NCBI RefSeq assembly: GCF_000262465.1
Contig: NZ_CM001489.1
Location: 5,308,741-5,372,740 of the forward strand
Direction of reading: 5' to 3'
Source of the DNA: Frankia sp. QA3
GTDB taxonomy: Bacteria > Actinomycetota > Actinomycetes > Frankiales > Frankiaceae
Length of the DNA stretch: 64,000 nt
Below the pieces are notes generated by a model that made no database searches, was not told where the DNA came from, and saw nothing but the letters and a program-made list of their open reading frames with translations. Shown piece by piece: positions 1-7,891 of this stretch. Position 1 is the first letter of the stretch, and each line of letters starts with the position of its first letter. A program made the translations under genes and the position numbers.

Positions 1-791
1 CGGACGTCCGGGTGCGGATCTACCGTCCCGTCGCGGCGCCGGCCGACTGTCCGGCGGTGCTCTTCCTGCACGGCGGCGGTTTCATCCTCGGCGATCTCGA
101 CATGGCGCACCCCGAGGCGCTCCGGTTCGCGGAGCTGGGTTGTGTGGTGGTCAGCGTCGACTACCGGCTCGCGCCCGAGCACCCCTACCCGGCCGCGGTC
201 GACGACGCCTACGCCGCGCTCATCTGGCTGGCCCGCGAGGCCCGGCCGAGCCTGGGCGTGGATCCGGCGCGCATCGCCGTCGCCGGCGGCAGCGCGGGTG
301 CGTGCCTCGCCGCCGCCCTGACCCTGCTCAGCCGCGACCGCGGGGGCCCGGCCCTCTGCTTCCAGCTACTCAGTGTCCCCAAACTCGACGACCGCCTGGG
401 CACCGTCTCCGTGCGCACGTTCACGGACACCCCGATGTGGGACAGCGGGAAGGTCGCGCTCACCTGGCGCTACTACCTCGGCGACCGCGCCGGCGGGCCC
501 GACGCGCACGTGCCGGCCTACGCGGCGCCGGCCCGCGCGCAGGACCTGTCGGGCCTGCCGCCCGCGTTCGTCTCGGTCTGCGAGTTCGACCCGCTGCGCG
601 ACGAGGGCCTCGCCTACGCGCAACGGCTCGTCCAGGCCGGGGTGCCCACCGAGCTGCACCTCTACCCGGGCACCTTCCACGGCTCCCGGCTCATCCACGG
701 CGCCCAGATCACCCGGCAGATGATCGCCGACGAGGATCGCGCAGTCGTCCGCCGCCTCGGCCTCGAGCCCCGCCTCCCCCCGAGCCGCTGA
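1..791 (+). CDS. Alpha/beta hydrolase, HSL-family esterase (5' end outside window)
   Basis: Esterase or lipase of the hormone-sensitive-lipase family, expected to hydrolyse small acyl esters in the cytoplasm. The visible protein carries the oxyanion-hole motif HGGGF near residue 20 of the readable part, the nucleophile motif GGSAG about 70 residues later, a DPLRDEG segment with the likely catalytic Asp, and a terminal FHGS segment with the likely catalytic His. The reading frame is open to the window edge and reads DVRVRIYRP before the first GTG at 12. That is normal internal sequence for the family, so the true start lies upstream. About 260 residues are visible against a usual 300 to 320. 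The natural substrate cannot be told from sequence. Confidence 0.85.
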   Translation, partial: DVRVRIYRPVAAPADCPAVLFLHGGGFILGDLDMAHPEALRFAELGCVVVSVDYRLAPEHPYPAAVDDAYAALIWLAREARPSLGVDPARIAVAGGSAGACLAAALTLLSRDRGGPALCFQLLSVPKLDDRLGTVSVRTFTDTPMWDSGKVALTWRYYLGDRAGGPDAHVPAYAAPARAQDLSGLPPAFVSVCEFDPLRDEGLAYAQRLVQAGVPTELHLYPGTFHGSRLIHGAQITRQMIADEDRAVVRRLGLEPRLPPSR

Positions 792-811
792 CGCGGCTTT
801 TCCGCGCGGCT

Positions 812-1213
812 TCACTGACCCCGTGCTTGGCCGGCTTGCTCGGTACGGCCAAGCGGGGAGGACGCTTCGCGTGCATCGAGGAGTTCGTCCCAGTGCTCCT
901 GTGCCCAGGTGCACATCACGGCCATCGGTTGGAGCAGGCTGCGGCCGAGCTGGCTCAGTTCGTACTCGACGCGCCGTACCGGCTCGGCGTAGGCCGGGCG
1001 AATAATCAGACCGTCCCGTTCGAGTGCCCGCAGCGATGTGGTGAGCGCCTTCGCGGTGATGCCGCGCAGGGGAATTCGAAGCTCCGAGAACCGCCGTGGC
1101 CCGCGCTCCAGGCAGCGGATGATCATGCCCGCCCATTTGTCGCCGATGCGGATCGGCATGAGGTCGGACGGGCAGAGCGGGTCGAACATGTCCGGATCCA
1201 GTGGCGCGCTCAC
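812..1213 (-). CDS. HxlR-family winged-helix transcriptional regulator
   Basis: DNA-binding regulator of the HxlR type, usually sensing reactive or quinone-like compounds and controlling a divergent gene. The signature is clear: a Cys near the N-terminus (PLCPSDL), IGDKWAG, the GPRRFSELR winged-helix core, GITAKALTTSLRALERDGL and the wing RRVEYELSQLG. A longer reading frame begins at 1321 but would overlap the start of the divergent NAD(P)-binding gene. The GTG at 1213 gives a family-typical 133-residue protein and leaves a 100-bp divergent promoter region with an inverted repeat. It probably controls itself and the gene at 1314. The start choice is inferred. Confidence 0.85.
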   Translation of the reverse strand: MSAPLDPDMFDPLCPSDLMPIRIGDKWAGMIIRCLERGPRRFSELRIPLRGITAKALTTSLRALERDGLIIRPAYAEPVRRVEYELSQLGRSLLQPMAVMCTWAQEHWDELLDAREASSPLGRTEQAGQARGQ

Positions 1214-1229
1214 GGTCCCAACGGTAGCT

Positions 1230-1262
1230 GGTATCCGATCGGTAACCACGTGCCCGGATACC
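1230..1262. promoter_or_regulatory. Inverted repeat, probable HxlR operator
   Basis: Between the divergent hxlR-like gene and the NAD(P)-binding gene, the 8-base arms GGTATCCG (1230-1237) and CGGATACC (1255-1262) form a perfect inverted repeat with a 17-base spacer. The spacer contains a GGTAACC palindrome. Position and symmetry suit a dimeric winged-helix regulator; binding is inferred. Confidence 0.5.
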
Positions 1263-1313
1263 GTCCCGGGCGACGGCCGGCGATAGGGCCCGGCCCGGAG
1301 GCGAGGTGTTCGG

Positions 1314-1949
1314 ATGAGCAAGATTGCGGTCTTCGGCGCGGGTGGCAGGGCCGGGCGATCGGCCGTCAGGGAGGCGCGCCGGCGCGGTCATCAGGTCACC
1401 GCAGTCGTGCGTGATCCAGCCAAGCACGGCGACCTGGCAACCGACGGCGTGCACCTGGTGGCCGGTGACGTCCTCGATGCGGACGATGTTGCCCGCGTTG
1501 CGGCGCGGCATCATGCCGCGATCAGCGCCGTCTACGATGCCGGCGCGCAGCCTGACGCCTTCTTCACCGGCGCCGCCAGCGCCCTGCTCGACGGGCTGAC
1601 CAGGGCAGGCGTAGGCCGGCTCATCGTGGTCGGCCTGGCGTCGGTGCTGACGACAGCGTCCGGAGTGCCGCTGATGGACACGCCCGGCTACCCGCAGGAG
1701 TACCGCTCGTTCTACCTGGGACATGCGACCGGGGTGGCAGTGCTGCGTGCCGCGGCCACCGGGCTTGACTGGCTGGTCGTCAGCCCGGCCGGCGACTTCG
1801 ACCACGACGGCGCGCGCACCGGCCGGTACCGGACGGCCGCGGCCGAGGCGGCCAGCCGCGTCTCCTATGCCGACTTCGCGATCTCGCTGCTCGACGAGAT
1901 CGACACCCCCAGACATCACCGGGCGCACCTGGGTGTCGAGGCGGGCTGA
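1314..1949 (+). CDS. NAD(P)-binding NmrA/atypical SDR-like protein
   Basis: A 211-residue Rossmann protein of the NmrA-like/atypical short-chain dehydrogenase group. It starts MSKIAVFGAGGRAG, a glycine-rich dinucleotide loop directly at the N-terminus, followed by VVRDPAK and a GDVLD segment typical of the family. There is no YxxxK catalytic pair, so it may be a redox sensor or a quinone/NADPH-binding protein rather than a dehydrogenase. An excellent ribosome-binding site (GGAGGCGAGG) precedes the ATG. It is divergent from an HxlR regulator, a common pairing for quinone or electrophile response genes. The precise reaction is unknown. Confidence 0.8.
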   Translation: MSKIAVFGAGGRAGRSAVREARRRGHQVTAVVRDPAKHGDLATDGVHLVAGDVLDADDVARVAARHHAAISAVYDAGAQPDAFFTGAASALLDGLTRAGVGRLIVVGLASVLTTASGVPLMDTPGYPQEYRSFYLGHATGVAVLRAAATGLDWLVVSPAGDFDHDGARTGRYRTAAAEAASRVSYADFAISLLDEIDTPRHHRAHLGVEAG

Positions 1950-1973
1950 TATGCGCTGATCCATGCACGAGAT

Positions 1974-2183
1974 GGTGACCGCTGCATCCTCGCGGTTACC
2001 CGGATACCACCAGCGCACAAGCCTGCCTTCTTGAGGCTCATACCAGTTGCCGCCCACGTAGCGCCAATCAGAACTAAGGGTGACCGCTACATCCTCGCGG
2101 TTACCCGGATACCACCAGCCCACAAGCCTGCCTTCTTGAGGCTCATACCAGTTGCCGCCCACGTAGCGCCAATCAGAACTATC
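1974..2183 (-). repeat. Two tandem 105-bp units encoding a Trp/Tyr-rich 35-residue repeat (coding relic)
   Basis: Two nearly identical 105-bp units (1974-2078 and 2079-2183) lie in the gap between the NAD(P)-binding gene and the MarR gene. 105 is a multiple of three, and on the minus strand each unit reads a 35-residue block containing DWRYVGGNWYEPQEGRLV and WWYPGNRED, preceded by DGDGIGLWNTD. Minus strand is therefore the likely coding sense. No start codon with a ribosome-binding site was found, and the frame simply runs on antisense through the neighbouring gene. It is probably the surviving part of a repeat-protein gene. The family is not recognised. Confidence 0.6.
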
Positions 2184-2307
2184 GGTGTTCCACAGGCCGA
2201 TGCCGTCGCCGTCGTGGTTCGACGGCGGGCGGGTGCGTCGGCGGCTGGATCCCGGTCGACCCGCGCACACTCGACACGGCGTTCGCGAACGTGTGCGCGG
2301 TCGTCGG

Positions 2308-2817
2308 TTACGGCTGAACCTCTCCGATCCACGCGGCAAGGCCCGCGACGAATCCCGCCCGATCGCGGGCGGACAGGCCGGCCATGGCGCGCAGCAACGG
2401 CGCCGAGCGGGTGGCGACGAACGACTCGACCGCCGGCCGGTGCTGCTCCCGCAGCGACACCAGCGTGCGGCGCCGGTTGCTCGGGTCCTCCCGACGTTCG
2501 ACCACGCCGGCGTCGCTGAGGTTGCCGACGAGCTGGCTCGCGGTCGACAGCGACACGCCCAGGCGGGCGGCCAGCTCGGTGACGCTGGCTGGCTTCCCGG
2601 TCAGTAGCTGGGTGAGTACGGCGCCGTGCCGGGCGGTCAGCCCGTGCGCGTCGAAGATCCCTCGTAGCTCCGGTGGCATCTCCGTGCGGGCCCGCTGGAA
2701 GTAGGCAGCCAGTAACGGTACGTGTTTGAGCACGTCGAGCTCCTGCGCCGTCGGCCGCCCCGGCACCGACGTGCCTGGGCTCCCGGAGTCGTCGTCCGCC
2801 ATCGGGTCACGTTGCAC
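2308..2817 (-). CDS. MarR-family transcriptional regulator
   Basis: A 169-residue winged-helix repressor. The MarR core is visible: LTARHGAVLTQLL, SVTELAARLGVSLSTASQLVGNL as the recognition-helix region, and the wing DAGVVERREDPSNRRRTLVSL. An internal ATG five codons downstream could also be used. It is divergent from the questin-oxidase-like gene, which it probably controls from the AT-richer gap between them. The ligand is unknown; aromatic or phenolic effectors are usual in the family. Confidence 0.88.
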   Translation of the reverse strand: MQRDPMADDDSGSPGTSVPGRPTAQELDVLKHVPLLAAYFQRARTEMPPELRGIFDAHGLTARHGAVLTQLLTGKPASVTELAARLGVSLSTASQLVGNLSDAGVVERREDPSNRRRTLVSLREQHRPAVESFVATRSAPLLRAMAGLSARDRAGFVAGLAAWIGEVQP

Positions 2818-2909
2818 GCTACGATCCTAGACAGTTGAGATATGCAAAGTGTTCGGATATCCACATGTACGGCTTCGCCTACAGACCGATGCGAGAGAAC
2901 GTGAGTCGA

Positions 2910-4022
2910 ATGACCTCGATCAGCTACGGCGACGCGGTGACGGACGCCCTCGACCGCCTCGACGATCTCGGCTACGAGCGGGCCGGCCAGGCCGACCTCG
3001 CCAACCACGGCCCGATGGGAGCCGAGGCCCTGGCCGTGCTCGGCCACGGCGACGCGATCCCCGCGTGGGTGGCGGGCTACCGCGCCGCCATGCCGAACCA
3101 TGACCGGCCCTCCCGCGGGTTCGACCTGGACCCGACGGACGAGTCCGCCTGGCGCCCGGCGCTCGGCGCCATCGACCGGGTCGGGGACTGGGAGCACCTG
3201 TTCCGCCGCGAGCTGGCGGAAGCGCCCTGGCGCGACGTGCTGGTCCGGTGGTGGCCCCGGCTGCTGCCCGGCCTGATGTCCCGGCTGACGCACGGCACGA
3301 TCCGCACCGCGCACGCCGTGCGCAGCGTCGCCGCCGCCGGTGGCGCGCCCAGCCCCCAGCAGCTGACCGAGCTGGCCCGCGGGCTCGCCTACTGGGCCGC
3401 CCGGTTCACCTCGCTGCCCGGCACCCCCCGGCTCGAGGGCCGGCACGACGTGGCCACCGCCGTCGCCGCCCTCCCCCGGACGCCCTTCGAGCCGACCGCG
3501 GAGCCGACAGCCCTGTTGCACGATCGCCTCAGCCGGCTCCACGAGCAGCCCGCCTACCACGACGCCCTCGCCGCGCTGCGCGCCGACCAGGCGCAGTCGC
3601 TGCTCAGCGACATGACCGCCCAGTTCGCGGGCCTGTGCCTCGTCCACACCGACTACTCGCCGATACCACTGATCCACGCTGTCACCGCGCCCGCCGCCAT
3701 CCGCCTGGTCCTGCCCTATCTGCCCACCGAGCTGCACGCACCGTCCGTCGCCGCCATGTGGCAGATCCACGCGGCGATGCTGCTGGTTTTCACCGGCACC
3801 AACCGGGACGAGCAGACCGCCCGCGCCAGCGCGGCCGACACGAACGTCCGCAGCGTCGACGAACTGATCTCCCGAGCCGTCGAGCACGGCGACGAACACG
3901 TCCTCAAGTTCACCGAGGCCTGCCTGCGCGAACACGCGCTGCGCCCCGATCCCCGCTACCTCGCCGCCGCCCAGGCCATCCCCGACCGCATCCCAGCCCA
4001 ATCACCACGGCCTGCCCCCTGA
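2910..4022 (+). CDS. Questin oxidase-like protein (DUF4243 family)
   Basis: Member of the questin oxidase family, whose fungal namesake performs an oxidative (Baeyer-Villiger-like) ring cleavage of an anthraquinone. Bacterial members are uncharacterised. Family features visible are the N-terminal NHGPMGAEAL with a conserved His, the WRDVLVRWWPRLLPG and LTHGTIRTAHAVR segments, and helical sequence up to residue 370. The frame is open from 2835, but the methionine at 2910 is preceded by a purine-rich stretch and begins just where family similarity starts, so I prefer it. Divergent from a MarR regulator, it may be an inducible defence against aromatic compounds. The substrate is not inferable. 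Confidence 0.75.
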   Translation: MTSISYGDAVTDALDRLDDLGYERAGQADLANHGPMGAEALAVLGHGDAIPAWVAGYRAAMPNHDRPSRGFDLDPTDESAWRPALGAIDRVGDWEHLFRRELAEAPWRDVLVRWWPRLLPGLMSRLTHGTIRTAHAVRSVAAAGGAPSPQQLTELARGLAYWAARFTSLPGTPRLEGRHDVATAVAALPRTPFEPTAEPTALLHDRLSRLHEQPAYHDALAALRADQAQSLLSDMTAQFAGLCLVHTDYSPIPLIHAVTAPAAIRLVLPYLPTELHAPSVAAMWQIHAAMLLVFTGTNRDEQTARASAADTNVRSVDELISRAVEHGDEHVLKFTEACLREHALRPDPRYLAAAQAIPDRIPAQSPRPAP

Positions 4023-4158
4023 CGCGGGGGGACGAGCCCCGCCGCCGGGTGGGGGTCACCGCGGCACGAGGGATTGCGGGCGGGCCCTCCGTGGCGTCCT
4101 GCCCGGTGCTGCCCGGTGCGGCCCGAGCGCCGAGCCGCGGCAGTATGCTCGCCCGACT

Positions 4159-4971
4159 ATGCCCGAAGGTCACACTGTGCACAGGTTGGCCGCGGTTCAC
4201 CAGCGGATGTTCGCCGGCCGGCCGGTGGCCGTGGCCAGCCCCCAGGGCCGTTTCGCCGACGGGTCGCGCCGGCTGGACGGGCGGCTGCTCACCGACGCCG
4301 AGGCCTACGGCAAGCATCTGCTCCTGCGGTTCGCCCACGACCAGGTCCTGCACGTGCACCTCGGCATCTACGGCACCTACACCTTCGGCCCCCTCCCGGC
4401 CCCCGCGCCGACCGGCGCCGTCCGACTACGGCTCACAGCGGACACCGGATACGCCGACCTGCGCGGCCCCAACGCCTGCGAGCTGCTGGAACCCGGCGGG
4501 GTCAAGACGCTGCGCGACCGGCTCGGCCCCGATCCACTGCGCGCCGACGCCGACCCGGACCTGGCCTGGCGACGGATCGAACGCAGCCGCACCCCGATCG
4601 CCGTCCTCCTGCTCGACCAGACGGTGGTGGCCGGTCCGGGCAACATCTACCGGGCCGAGGTGCTGTTCCGGGCCGGCATCGACCCGCTGGTGCCAGGACG
4701 TGACCTGACCCGGCGGCAGTGGGCGACCATCTGGGCCGACCTGGTCACGCTGATGGCCGACGGGGTGCGGACGGGCCGGATCGACACCGTGCGCCCGGAG
4801 CACACCCCCGAGGCGATGGGCCGCCCGCCACGCATCGACGACCACGGCGGCGAGGTCTACGTCTACCGCCGCACCGACCAGCCCTGCCTGATCTGCGCCA
4901 CCACGGTGCTGACCACCCGCCTGGCCGGCCGCAACCTGTTCTGGTGCCCCGGCTGCCAGCCACCGCGGTGA
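4159..4971 (+). CDS. nei: Fpg/Nei-family DNA glycosylase/AP lyase
   Basis: Base-excision repair enzyme that removes oxidised bases and cuts the abasic site by beta/delta elimination. The start MPEGHTVHRLA gives the catalytic Pro2 and Glu3 seen after Met removal. A helix-two-turn-helix segment follows (VVAGPGNIYRAEVLF), and the C-terminus holds a four-Cys zinc finger (CLICATTV then FWCPGCQ). PEGHTVHR is typical of the actinobacterial Nei-like subgroup rather than Fpg, which normally starts PELPEVE. It is 270 residues, the usual length. It stands alone as a small transcription unit followed by a DUF1684 gene about 70 bp downstream. Confidence 0.92.
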   Translation: MPEGHTVHRLAAVHQRMFAGRPVAVASPQGRFADGSRRLDGRLLTDAEAYGKHLLLRFAHDQVLHVHLGIYGTYTFGPLPAPAPTGAVRLRLTADTGYADLRGPNACELLEPGGVKTLRDRLGPDPLRADADPDLAWRRIERSRTPIAVLLLDQTVVAGPGNIYRAEVLFRAGIDPLVPGRDLTRRQWATIWADLVTLMADGVRTGRIDTVRPEHTPEAMGRPPRIDDHGGEVYVYRRTDQPCLICATTVLTTRLAGRNLFWCPGCQPPR

Positions 4972-5040
4972 CGGGGCCGGTACGAGACGGCCGGCTCACA
5001 TAGGCTGAGCTGTACCGATGCGACGAGGGCGAGACCGGTC

Positions 5041-5841
5041 ATGGGATTCACCGAAGAGTGGGAACGCTGGCACGCCCGGCGGGTGGAGGCGCTTACCGCC
5101 CCGTTCGGCCCGCTTTCCAGCCTGTGTCGCGGCCGGGCGTACCGTTCGGCCACCTCGTCCGATGTGGCCGGTCTTTCCTGGGCCAACCCGCTCGACGAGC
5201 TGAGCGGGGCCGCCGCCGCGACCCGGCCCGCGCCGGGGGCCCTGCGCCGGGTGGTTCTCGACACCCCGCTGCGGGGCCTGGGTTCCTACGCCGGTCTCAC
5301 CGACCAGCAGAAGACGCTGCTGGGCCAGGAGGGCATGTACGGCCAGGGCCTGAGCCAGGTCGAGGAGGGCGAGATCCGGGTCTCGCACGGTGCGATGGAG
5401 GTCTTCGAGCCGCATCCGGACTGGGTTGTTCCCGCCGTCTTCCGGCCGTGGCCCGACGGGGACAGCGTCCCGGTCGAGGTCCCCAGCACCAAGTCCGGCA
5501 CGATAACGCTCACCCTGGTCGGCCGGGTCGAGTTCAGCCTGCACGGCAGCACGACGTGGCTCGCGGTGAGCCCGCTGCTGCAGGGCGAGCTGCACGCCGT
5601 CTTCGTCGACCTGTCGCGGCGGAGCCGTTTCCCTTTCCGGTTTCTGCGCATTCCCGCGCCCGACGACGACAACACGACGGTGCTCGACTTCAATCGCGCC
5701 GTGCTGCCGCTGGCCGCGTTCAACGACCGCATTCCGGCTCCCGCGCCGCCGCCGGGAAACGTCCTGAAGGTCCACGTGACCGCGGGCGAGAGCCATCCAC
5801 AACCCGACGTGTCCGACATCCTGGCATATCTCGGCGGCTAG
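5041..5841 (+). CDS. DUF1684 family protein
   Basis: A 266-residue cytoplasmic protein with the C-terminal DUF1684 signature: a DNTTVLDFNRAVLPLAAFND segment followed by a Pro-rich stretch and LKVHVTAGE. The usual cysteine of the CPLPPxxN motif is replaced here by APAPPPGN. The N-terminus begins EEWERWHARR, also typical. No enzyme activity is established for the family to my knowledge. It follows nei in the same direction and might be co-transcribed. No signal peptide or membrane segment is visible. Confidence 0.8.
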   Translation: MGFTEEWERWHARRVEALTAPFGPLSSLCRGRAYRSATSSDVAGLSWANPLDELSGAAAATRPAPGALRRVVLDTPLRGLGSYAGLTDQQKTLLGQEGMYGQGLSQVEEGEIRVSHGAMEVFEPHPDWVVPAVFRPWPDGDSVPVEVPSTKSGTITLTLVGRVEFSLHGSTTWLAVSPLLQGELHAVFVDLSRRSRFPFRFLRIPAPDDDNTTVLDFNRAVLPLAAFNDRIPAPAPPPGNVLKVHVTAGESHPQPDVSDILAYLGG

Positions 5842-5913
5842 CGGGCGCGGGCAGCGCCGGCACGGCGTCCGGCCGGCCGGGGGGCATGTGCGCCGACCTC
5901 GGCTCCCGGCACG

Positions 5914-6363
5914 CTACCGCCAGGCCGACCGGCTCGCGGCGGTGTCGAGCACCTCGGCGGGAAGCCGGTCCCGCGCCACGTCCGCGACCGTCACCGATTC
6001 CAGGAGCCTCGTGAGGCCGGCGCGCATGGCGATCCAGACTTTCTGCAACGGCACTGCCGTCCCCTCGTAGGCAAGATCCTGCGGGAGCTCGCCACGCACG
6101 GTGGTCACCGGCCCGTCCGCGGCCTGGATGACGTCGGCCAGGGTGATTTCGTCCCCGGGTCGGCACAGCCAGAACCCGCCCCCCACTCCGCGCTGGCTCG
6201 CCACCAGGCCGGCTCGACGCAGGTCGCCGAGGACGCTGTCGAGGAACTGGCGGGGGATCTGCTGCTGCTCGGCGATCTCCGGCGCCGAGCGGCGTTGCGG
6301 GTGGGCGGCCGCGAGCTCGATGACGGCTCGCAGTGCGTAATCGGTTCGTGCCGAAATCTTCAT
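5914..6363 (-). CDS. Rrf2-family transcriptional regulator
   Basis: A 149-residue winged-helix regulator beginning MKISARTDYALRAVIELAA, the standard Rrf2 N-terminus, with QQQIPRQFLDSVLGDLRRAGLV as the recognition region and GVGGGFWLCRP as the wing. The three conserved cysteines that bind an Fe-S cluster in IscR/NsrR are absent, so it belongs with the cluster-free CymR/YwnA type. CymR-type members repress sulfur-acquisition genes. Its position beside the organosulfur island (6.5-14.9 kb) makes a similar role plausible, but that is inference from location. Confidence 0.87.
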   Translation of the reverse strand: MKISARTDYALRAVIELAAAHPQRRSAPEIAEQQQIPRQFLDSVLGDLRRAGLVASQRGVGGGFWLCRPGDEITLADVIQAADGPVTTVRGELPQDLAYEGTAVPLQKVWIAMRAGLTRLLESVTVADVARDRLPAEVLDTAASRSAWR

Positions 6364-6502
6364 GCCGCCTGCATCGGGTCGGGGTCATGCGACGCACCTG
6401 TGGCCCGTCGCCGACATTCTAGGAGATCAACATGTCACCGGCGATAATCGCTAAACCTGACCGGCATAGTAGGATTTGCACCAGAGAGACGGGAGGCAGG
6501 CG

Positions 6503-7891
6503 ATGAGTCCTGGTCCGGCAGCGACGGCAGCGACGGCAGCGACGATCGAGACATCGGCAATCGCGGGTGCGCCGACGGCGGGTGCGCCGATCGAGAGTGC
6601 GCCGTCCGAGAGTGCGCCGTCCGAGAGTGCGCCGTCCGAGAGTGCGCCGTCCGAGAGTGCGCCGCTTGCGGGTCTCGACGACCTGCTGGCCGAGATCGCC
6701 GCCGGGGCCGCCGCGAGGGAGGCCCATGACCGGCCGCCCTTCGCGGAGATGGACCGGCTGCGCCGGTGGGGAGTCGGCACGCTGCGGGTGCCGGTCGCCT
6801 CCGGTGGACGGGGGCTCGGTCTGGCCGCCTTCTTCGACGTCGTGCGCAGGCTCGGCACGGCCGACCCCAACCTGGCCCAGTCACTGCGCAACCATTTCGG
6901 GTTCGTGGAGTCGCTGCTGCGCCAGCCGCCCGGCGGGGCGCGCGACGGCTGGCTCGACCGGGTCGTCGCCGGTGAGCTGTTCGGGTCGGCGGCAAGCGAG
7001 TTGTCCACCCCCCGGGCGGGCGTCATCGGCACCTCGACGAAGCTGGTCCGGGCCGGCGACGGCTACCTGCTGACGGGAAGCAAGTACTACAGCACGGGCA
7101 ACATGTACGCGGACCGGATCGTGGTGATCGCCGCGGCCGAGGACGACACCCTGGTCAGCGCGATCGTTCCCGCCCGCCGCGAGGGTGTCGTGCACCTCGA
7201 CGACTGGGATGGCCTGGGCCAGCGTTTCACCGGTTCGGGCACCACGGAGTTCCACGATGTCCGCGTCCACGAGACCGAGCTCCTCCCGTTCGGCGACGCG
7301 ACCGACCCGGGACGGGCGCTGAGCCCGACCTTCTCCCAGCTCTACCTGACGACCATCGTCGCGGGGATCGTCGAGAACGTCCGGCTCGACGTCCTCGAGC
7401 TCGTCTCGCGGCGCTCCCGCAACTTCCGCCACGGCCTGGCCGAGGAACCCCGGCACGAGCCGACGGTGCAGGAGACGGTCGGGGAGATCGCGGCGAACAG
7501 CTTCGCCGCGACCTCGATCGTGGCCGCCGCCGCCGTCGAGCTCGCGGCCGCGCACGCGGCGCTCGGCCACGGTCACGACCACGACCACGGTCACGACCAC
7601 GACCACGGTCACGGTCACGGTCACGGTCACGGCCACGAGGACGACACCCGGGCACGGGCAATGTTCGCGGCGGCGAAGGCGAAGACGGTCGTCGACCGGA
7701 TCGGCACGGACACCGCGTCGCTGGTGTTCGACGCCGGCAGCGCCTCCAGCGTGCGCCGCGGGCTGCAGCTCGACCGGCACTGGCGCAACATCCGCACCCT
7801 CGCCTCGCACAATCCCCGTTCCTACAAACTGCGCCTGATCGGCGACCACGAACTCAACGGCACGCTGCCGCCCCCGGGCGCCTTCTTCTAG
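6503..7891 (+). CDS. Acyl-CoA dehydrogenase-fold flavin monooxygenase (DszC/SfnB-like)
   Basis: A 462-residue member of the acyl-CoA dehydrogenase fold group that includes DszC and SfnB, FMNH2-dependent monooxygenases of sulfur compounds. The core is visible as RRLGTADPNLAQSLRNHFGF, SGSKYYSTGN-type flavin loop (LTGSKYYSTGN) and DWDGLGQRFTGSGTTEF. The usual catalytic base region of dehydrogenases is not obvious. The start at 6503 follows GGGAGGCAGG. Two oddities are an N-terminal run of five ESAPS repeats and a His/Gly/Asp tract of about 25 residues near residue 355-380. Its TAG stop overlaps tail-to-tail with the stop of the converging NtaA-like gene, and both fit one desulfurisation pathway. 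Confidence 0.82.
   Translation: MSPGPAATAATAATIETSAIAGAPTAGAPIESAPSESAPSESAPSESAPSESAPLAGLDDLLAEIAAGAAAREAHDRPPFAEMDRLRRWGVGTLRVPVASGGRGLGLAAFFDVVRRLGTADPNLAQSLRNHFGFVESLLRQPPGGARDGWLDRVVAGELFGSAASELSTPRAGVIGTSTKLVRAGDGYLLTGSKYYSTGNMYADRIVVIAAAEDDTLVSAIVPARREGVVHLDDWDGLGQRFTGSGTTEFHDVRVHETELLPFGDATDPGRALSPTFSQLYLTTIVAGIVENVRLDVLELVSRRSRNFRHGLAEEPRHEPTVQETVGEIAANSFAATSIVAAAAVELAAAHAALGHGHDHDHGHDHDHGHGHGHGHGHEDDTRARAMFAAAKAKTVVDRIGTDTASLVFDAGSASSVRRGLQLDRHWRNIRTLASHNPRSYKLRLIGDHELNGTLPPPGAFF
6593..6667 (+). repeat. Five 15-bp tandem units encoding ESAPS
   Basis: The unit GAGAGTGCGCCGTCC repeats five times, the last copy ending differently, inside the 5' coding part of the flavin monooxygenase. 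It encodes a low-complexity Glu/Ser/Ala/Pro linker ahead of the folded domain. Being a multiple of three, copy-number change would not break the frame. Confidence 0.9.
7565..7641 (+). repeat. CAC/GGT/GAC repeat encoding a His-Gly-Asp tract
   Basis: Alternating CACGGT and CACGAC hexamers encode a run of HGH/HDH dipeptides inside the C-terminal helical domain of the flavin monooxygenase. About eleven histidines fall within 25 residues, a potential metal-binding loop. The usual family loop here is short, so this is an insertion. Confidence 0.9.

Noticed and set aside
366..2339. A 657-codon minus-strand frame
   Set aside because: It runs antisense through the esterase, HxlR and NAD(P)-binding genes, all better supported. 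Only the 35-residue repeat part was kept as a relic.
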